From positions 372,001 through 436,000 of the forward strand of contig CAWCQQ010000006.1 in assembly GCA_963797675.1 (NCBI GenBank): a DNA stretch of 64,000 bases, written 5' to 3'. The stretch comes from DASQPR01 sp963797675. GTDB taxonomy: Bacteria > Actinomycetota > Actinomycetes > Mycobacteriales > Micromonosporaceae. Position numbers and translations under genes: made by a program. This document shows, one piece after another, positions 59,708-64,000 of the stretch (the first letter of the stretch is position 1; every line of letters starts with the position of its first letter). Below the pieces are notes generated by a model. That model was given only the letters and a program-made list of their open reading frames with translations. It did not search any database and was not told the origin of the DNA.

Positions 59708-59732
59708 CGCGTCCACCCTTGACGGAGGTTGT

Positions 59733-60384
59733 GTGGCCAGGCCGCCGCGAGCGCTGCTCAGCCGGGACCGGATCATCGCGGTCGCCGGATCGCATCGTCG
59801 ACGCCGACGGGCTGGCCGCGCTGACCACCCGTCGCCTCGCCGCCGAGCTGGGGGTACGCGGACCGTCGCTCTACAACCACTTCGCCACGAAGGACGAGAT
59901 CCTCGACGCCGTCGCCGACACGGTCGTCGGCAACGTCGAGACGTCGTTCTTCGCGACCCACGACTGGCCGGATGCGCTGCGGCTGTGGGGTCGCTCCTAC
60001 CGGGCGGCGCTGACCGCACATCCGAACATCGTCCCGTACCTCGCGCAGGGACCCGGCCGCCGGCCGGCCCAGCTGCACATGGCCGACGCCGTCTACGGCG
60101 GCCTGGTCAACGCCGGTTGGCCACCAGCCCGGGCGACGCACATCGGCGCGCTGATGCGCTACTTCGTGGCCGGCTCCGCGCTCGGATCGTTCGCCCGCGG
60201 CTTCGTCGAAGACCCCACCCTGTACGCAAGCGGCTACCCGCACCTCGGCCAGGCGCACCGGCTCGCCGCGCACCGGGACAGCGTCGACGAAGGTGCGTTC
60301 ACGCTCGGGTTGGACGCGTTGATCACGGGCTTGATCCACACATATGCGTCGGTGCGCGTACCCGGCGGTCCTCGCGCCGAATAG
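59733..60384 (+). CDS. TetR-family regulator of the acyl-CoA genes (frameshifted)
   Basis: About 216 residues from GTG 59733. N-terminal HTH: RIVDADGLAALTTRRLAAEL, GVRGPSLYNHFATKDEILD, the canonical TetR recognition helix. The ligand domain (WPDALRLWGRSYRAALTAHP, RYFVAGSALGSFARGFVED) resembles the TetR_C-type domain. An extra base near 59788 separates the first 20 residues from the rest. It is divergent from the acyl-CoA dehydrogenase-ligase operon with a shared palindrome, so it is likely its repressor with an acyl-CoA ligand. Confidence 0.85.
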
Positions 60385-60389
60385 CCACC

Positions 60390-61114
60390 CTACGATCTGG
60401 TCCCGGTCACGAGCCGCTCGCGATCGAACATCGGGGCCACGATCCGCCAGCACAGACAGTCGGCGACCAGCAGCGCGGCGCCGAGGATGACGGCGATGCC
60501 GAACGTGACGTGCACCCCGCCGAGCGCGATGACGGTGGTCACGGCGATCGACGGCAAGCTCGCGAGCGTGCTGAGCTGCGCGGCGACCCGGGGGTCGCTC
60601 GACCGGGCCGAGATCGCGATGCCCACCCAGATCGAGAACGCGGCCACCAGCGGTGTGAACAGCAGCTGGGCGAGCAGTTCGGGGCCGCGCAGGACGGCGG
60701 ATGCCACCGCCGGTTGGGCGAACAGGCGATGCACGCGACGAAGATGCCGAACACCGCGTACGACACGGCCAGCGACGGTACGAGTGCCGCCAGCGCCTTG
60801 CCGAGCAGAAACTCCTCGCGACGGATCGGCGTGGTGAGTATCGGCTCCAGCGTGCCCTGCGCCCGCTCGCCGGCGACCGAATAGGCGGCCACGGTCGCGG
60901 GGACGATGGCCGGGAGGGCCAGCATGTAGACCAGTGGCTGCCCGTGCAGCAGCTCGCCGGCCGCCGATGCCGGCAGCGCGAAGATCTGGATGCGCGGGTA
61001 GATGCTGAAGACGAAGGGCAGGACCGCCATCGTTACCACGATCTGCCGGTTCCGCCGGTATTCGCGTAGTTCTTTCCGGAAGATCGCCCGGACGCGTCCA
61101 TTTCTGATCGTCAT
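60390..61114 (-). CDS. ABC-2 type exporter permease (frameshifted)
   Basis: About 241 residues repaired. ABC-2 membrane protein: RAIFRKELREYRRNRQIVVT, MAVLPFVFSIYPRIQIFALP, LAALVPSLAVSYAVFGIFVA; then after a lost base near 60731 VHRLFAQPAVASAVLRGPEL, LFTPLVAAFSIWVGIAIS. The membrane helices follow the family's six-span layout, with GERAQGTLEPILTTPIRREE as the conserved cytoplasmic segment. Its start overlaps the ATPase stop (ATGA). One permease pairs with one ATPase to export a substrate (lipid, drug or peptide) that cannot be told. Confidence 0.83.
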
Positions 61115-62088
61115 GGCTGGCCCGCCTCCACGTCCTCGTCGATCAGCTGCAAGTAGACATCCTCCAGCGAATGATGCGACTCGCCGATGGACAGCACGTC
61201 GGCACCCGCCTCGACCAGAGCGCGGGTGACCGCGGGCGCGGCGACGGCCGAGTCCGAGATGGAGACGACGTAGTTACCGTCGCCGTCGTCGCGCCAGCCG
61301 TCGACGGCCGGAAGCCCGTCGAAGACATGATCCGGATCGGCGAGTGGGGCGAGCGTCCGGACCGTGAGGGTCGTGGCGAACAGCTGCTCGCGAAGCTCGG
61401 CCGGACGACCGATCGTGCGCAGCGTGGTGTTCAGGATGGCGACCCGGTCGCAGAGGCGTTCGGCCTCGTCGAGGCGGTGCGTGGTGAGGAAGATCGTGAC
61501 GCCGCGCTGGCGGAGCGCGTCGATCAGCTCGTGCACGTCGTGGGCGGCGACCGGATCGAGGCCAGACGTCGGCTCGTCGAGGAACAGCACCTCCGGATCG
61601 CTGAGCAACGCCCGCGCCAGTGCGACCCGCTGGCGCAGCCCCTTGGACAGCGCACCGCACGGCTCGTCGGCCCGCCCGGAGAGGTTGACGGCCGCGAGGG
61701 CGGCTCTGATCCGCTCGCGCGGCGCCGACGACTCGTAGAGGCCGGCAAAGCACTCCAGGTTTTCGGTCACGCTCAGGCGCAGGTAGAGACCGGGCGCCTC
61801 CGGCATGATCGCGATCCGCCGGCGGATCTCCACGCCGTTGTCCGCCGTCAGCGGGATCCCGGCCACCGTCGCCGAGCCCGAGGTCGGTGCGATAAGGGTG
61901 CCGAGTGTCCGTACGGTCGTCGTTTTACCGGCGCCGTTCGGCCCGAGGAACCCGAAGACCTCGCCGTAGCCGACCTCGAAGGACACGTCGCGAAAGGCGA
62001 CGCGGTCACCGAAGCGCTTGGTCAAGTGGTCAACGGTCAGCGCCGACGATCGATCCGAACCCACGGCGTTCACCGTACGCCTCGACAT
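61111..62088 (-). CDS. ABC-2 exporter ATPase
   Basis: 325 residues, intact. Walker A GFLGPNGAGKTTTVRTLGTL, signature ALSKGLRQRVALARALLSDP, Walker B VLFLDEPTSGLDPVAAHDVH, H-loop TIFLTTHRLDEAERL. This is the DrrA/NatA-type exporter ATPase with a C-terminal extension of about 110 residues (TLTVRTLAPLADPDHVFDGL, HHSLEDVYLQLIDEDVE). ATG 62088; coupled with the permease. Divergent from a propeller protein gene 120 bases away. Confidence 0.92.
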   Translation of the reverse strand: MSRRTVNAVGSDRSSALTVDHLTKRFGDRVAFRDVSFEVGYGEVFGFLGPNGAGKTTTVRTLGTLIAPTSGSATVAGIPLTADNGVEIRRRIAIMPEAPGLYLRLSVTENLECFAGLYESSAPRERIRAALAAVNLSGRADEPCGALSKGLRQRVALARALLSDPEVLFLDEPTSGLDPVAAHDVHELIDALRQRGVTIFLTTHRLDEAERLCDRVAILNTTLRTIGRPAELREQLFATTLTVRTLAPLADPDHVFDGLPAVDGWRDDGDGNYVVSISDSAVAAPAVTRALVEAGADVLSIGESHHSLEDVYLQLIDEDVEAGQP

Positions 62089-62208
62089 AGCGTCGCGGTC
62101 GCCGATGGTGACCGGCGCACATCATCGAACCGGCGGTGCACCGGACGCGAGGGTCGCGCCCACCCTTGCATTTCTTGGCGACCCGGCAAACCGTCCTATG
62201 CTCGAATT

Positions 62209-63558
62209 GTGGTGCTGATCGATCTGGGCGAGATCCCGGCCGCCGTACCGGCCGACCGGCCGCCGACGCTTGATGCGACGTCGCGCCCGCGCCACAGTTA
62301 CCGCGGTCGGCGGCTCGCCGTGATCGCCCTGGCAACGGCGTTCGCGGTATCGGCGTCCGGCGTTGCGGTCGGCCGAACACTGCCGGTCGTCCGGATCCCG
62401 GTCGGCGCCAACGCCCGCCTGATGGTCGTCGGCGCGACCGCGGTGGTCTCCGACCAGCGAGCCGGTACGAACGAAATCGCCGCCTACGACCTGACCTCGG
62501 GCCGGCCGCTCTGGCAGTCGCCGCTCGGTGGCACCGCGCGCAACGCACAGATGTTCGCCGTATCGTCGACGGCCGTCGTGGAGACCGCCCACGACGTCGG
62601 ATACGACCTGGTCGAAGGATTTTCGCTGGCAACCGGCGTACGGCGATGGACGATGCCGGCGCTCATGGTCACGCCGATCCCGATCGGCCTTCTCGTCTAC
62701 CGAGCCGCCGGCGCCGCCGGGCCCGACCCGAATGCGATCGACGTCTCACTGATAGACCCGGTCACCGGCGATACCCGATGGCGTACCGCGATCGGCACGG
62801 GCTGCGACGTCGGTCTCGCGACGGACGCCTCGCTGACGATGGCCAGTGGCCTGGTAGAGGTGTGCCCGGACACGCAGGAGATCGTGGCGATCGACCTGAC
62901 CACCGGAGCGGTACGCGCTCGGATCCACCCGGACGTCCTCGGTCCGGCCGGAACCCATCACGGCTACCGGACCGACCTCGACCACGGCACCCCGGGGCTG
63001 AGCATCGCCTACGTGGGCGACGTCGCGATCCTCGCGGTGCCGCGCCGCTACCCGAGCCGGTCGCTGTCGGCGTTTCGTACCAGCGATCTGCAGCCGCTGT
63101 GGCAAGGGCTCCAAGTGGCCAGCGGCGACGCGCTCACGACATGCGGTACCGATATTTGTATCGCGGCCGGATCCGGTGGGGCCATCGCCATCGACCCGGC
63201 GACCGGACACACCGTTACGGCGCCGCCCGCGGCGGTGGGCGACCTCGCCGCCGCCGGTTCCCGGCCGCTGCCCGGCGTGACCACCACGCTCGTGATCGTG
63301 GCGCCCGGGCAGGAGACGGTGGCGACCCCCGCCATCGCCTCGGTCGACTACCGAATCCCGGAGGCGGCCGGCCAATCCGAGGCGGTCCGCCCACTGGCCA
63401 CCGGCGACACGTGGATCGCCCTCAACGGCGAGGAAGCAATCCGACCGGTGCAGCTCCTGCACGGCGTCGCCGACTCGTCGTGCACGGTCATCACGTCCTA
63501 TGTGGCCTGCACGACAGGCGTGAACACGGTCACCGTATGGACGCTCAGAACAGGTTGA
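62209..63558 (+). CDS. Membrane-anchored PQQ-like beta-propeller protein
   Basis: 449 residues from GTG 62209 (62212 is another GTG). One N-terminal membrane helix (RRLAVIALATAFAVSASGVAV), then an extracytoplasmic domain of repeated strands typical of PQQ-like propellers: AYDLTSGRPLWQSPLGG, SLIDPVTGDTRWRTAIGTG, AIDLTTGAVRARIHPDVL, AFRTSDLQPLWQGLQVA, AIDPATGHTVTAPPAAVG. Three disulfide candidates (CDVGLATDASLTMASGLVEVC, TTCGTDICI, SSCTVITSYVACT). No enzymatic motif; it may bind or assemble another membrane protein. It is convergent with the anti-sigma-type gene, overlapping 14 bases. Confidence 0.68.
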   Translation: MVLIDLGEIPAAVPADRPPTLDATSRPRHSYRGRRLAVIALATAFAVSASGVAVGRTLPVVRIPVGANARLMVVGATAVVSDQRAGTNEIAAYDLTSGRPLWQSPLGGTARNAQMFAVSSTAVVETAHDVGYDLVEGFSLATGVRRWTMPALMVTPIPIGLLVYRAAGAAGPDPNAIDVSLIDPVTGDTRWRTAIGTGCDVGLATDASLTMASGLVEVCPDTQEIVAIDLTTGAVRARIHPDVLGPAGTHHGYRTDLDHGTPGLSIAYVGDVAILAVPRRYPSRSLSAFRTSDLQPLWQGLQVASGDALTTCGTDICIAAGSGGAIAIDPATGHTVTAPPAAVGDLAAAGSRPLPGVTTTLVIVAPGQETVATPAIASVDYRIPEAAGQSEAVRPLATGDTWIALNGEEAIRPVQLLHGVADSSCTVITSYVACTTGVNTVTVWTLRTG

Positions 63559-64000
63559 AGTATGCGCGGACCGCGGTGCCCTTCGCCGACGTGTAGATGC
63601 GGACCAAATCACTCTGACGATGAACGAGCGCCAGCCCGCGCCCGGACACCGCGATCGGGTCGACCAGCCGGCGGCCGGCCAGCGGATCGGTGATATAGCC
63701 GGCGTCGGACACCTCGAACACCGCACGCAAGCTATCCGTCCACGCGGCCAGCTGGCCGTATCCGCCGCCGTGCGTGACCGTGTTGCTGACCAGCTCGTCG
63801 ACGGCCAGCACGGCGTCCGCGATCCGGTCGACGGTCAGGCCGACCGCCAGCGCGAATGACGCGGTGAACCGGCGTGAGTCACCCGGATCGGTCGGATAGA
63901 TCGACGTCACCATCGCCGACACCGGGATGGGCGGCAACGGCCGATTCCACGATTCTGCCGCCTGTACGTCGTACTCGATGCTGTCGCGGCGCTCGGTGTC
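63545..64000 (-). CDS. RsbW-like histidine-kinase-type ATPase (anti-sigma/serine kinase), C-terminal part
   Basis: The stop is at 63545; the frame is open to the window edge, so the N-terminus is outside. The visible part holds an HATPase_c_2 domain: N-box ADAVLAVDELVSNTVTHGGG, G1-like VSDAGYITDPLAGR and G2-like AVSGRGLALVHRQSDLVRI. RsbW-type ATPases bind anti-anti-sigma factors and phosphorylate them, or sequester sigma factors. Upstream residues (SIEYDVQAAESWNRP) suggest a further N-terminal domain, possibly a MEDS-type sensor as in the RsbA-like proteins of actinomycetes. Partner not in the window. Confidence 0.75.
   Translation of the reverse strand, partial: DTERRDSIEYDVQAAESWNRPLPPIPVSAMVTSIYPTDPGDSRRFTASFALAVGLTVDRIADAVLAVDELVSNTVTHGGGYGQLAAWTDSLRAVFEVSDAGYITDPLAGRRLVDPIAVSGRGLALVHRQSDLVRIYTSAKGTAVRAYFNLF

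Overview
The window is high-GC DNA with strong C/G third-position codon bias, frequent GTG starts, ATGA/GTGA stop-start overlaps and typical actinomycete genes (Ser/Thr kinase, AfsR-type regulator, MocR regulator, secreted chitinase with ricin lectin repeats, LexA-type SOS box). It is best read as chromosome of a filamentous actinomycete (Actinomycetota); the genus cannot be fixed from sequence alone. No rRNA, tRNA, CRISPR array or insertion sequence was recognised.

Layout. 1-4.7 kb: a partial MetE-like gene, a membrane Ser/Thr kinase, a PH-domain membrane protein, a 5'-truncated NlpC/P60-like gene and an aminoglycoside nucleotidyltransferase-like gene. 4.7-7.8 kb: metX, metY and a CoA-binding protein in one overlapping minus-strand operon for homocysteine synthesis. 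7.9-23.2 kb: an NAD-dependent epimerase, two coupled FtsX-like permeases, a BenE transporter, a TPR protein, a cysteine-free ribosomal protein bL36, a UBP zinc-finger protein, and an EamA exporter divergent from a MocR regulator. 23.2-35.5 kb: a sulfur-acquisition island. Its first part is an FMN reductase, an SsuD-like monooxygenase and a FAD protein, divergent from an Rrf2 regulator and a cupin. Its second part is a long operon behind a leader peptide ending in Leu-Cys-Arg and a C-rich stretch that looks like a Rho loading site. That operon encodes a lipoprotein binding protein, a permease, a permease-ATPase fusion, a second ATPase, a flavin-dependent monooxygenase, an alpha/beta hydrolase and a flavin reductase.

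35.5-44.5 kb: an MFS exporter with a DUF3467 protein, a secreted GH18 chitinase and a secreted beta-helix protein (both with ricin domains), an AfsR-like regulator missing its C-terminus and an SCP2 protein. 44.5-50 kb: a glycogen-debranching-like enzyme and a VWA/AAA+ pair. 50-57 kb: a FUSC membrane protein, SOS-regulated DNA polymerase IV, a secreted NlpC/P60-lectin protein, a tiny secreted peptide with 13-residue tandem repeats, and two unknown genes. 57-64 kb: acyl-CoA synthetase and dehydrogenase facing a TetR regulator across a palindrome, an ABC-2 exporter, a PQQ-like propeller protein and a partial RsbW-type kinase.

A striking feature is the number of single-base frame breaks. By joining frames that carry consecutive parts of one conserved protein I count roughly 45 one-base insertions against about 5 deletions. 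About half are in the 27.8-35.5 kb operon and eight are in the acyl-CoA synthetase gene, while long stretches (7.9-22 kb, 48.6-57 kb) have none. The repaired proteins are full length and keep their catalytic motifs, so I read these as probable sequencing or assembly errors rather than decayed genes, and give each locus the coordinates of the complete repaired gene.
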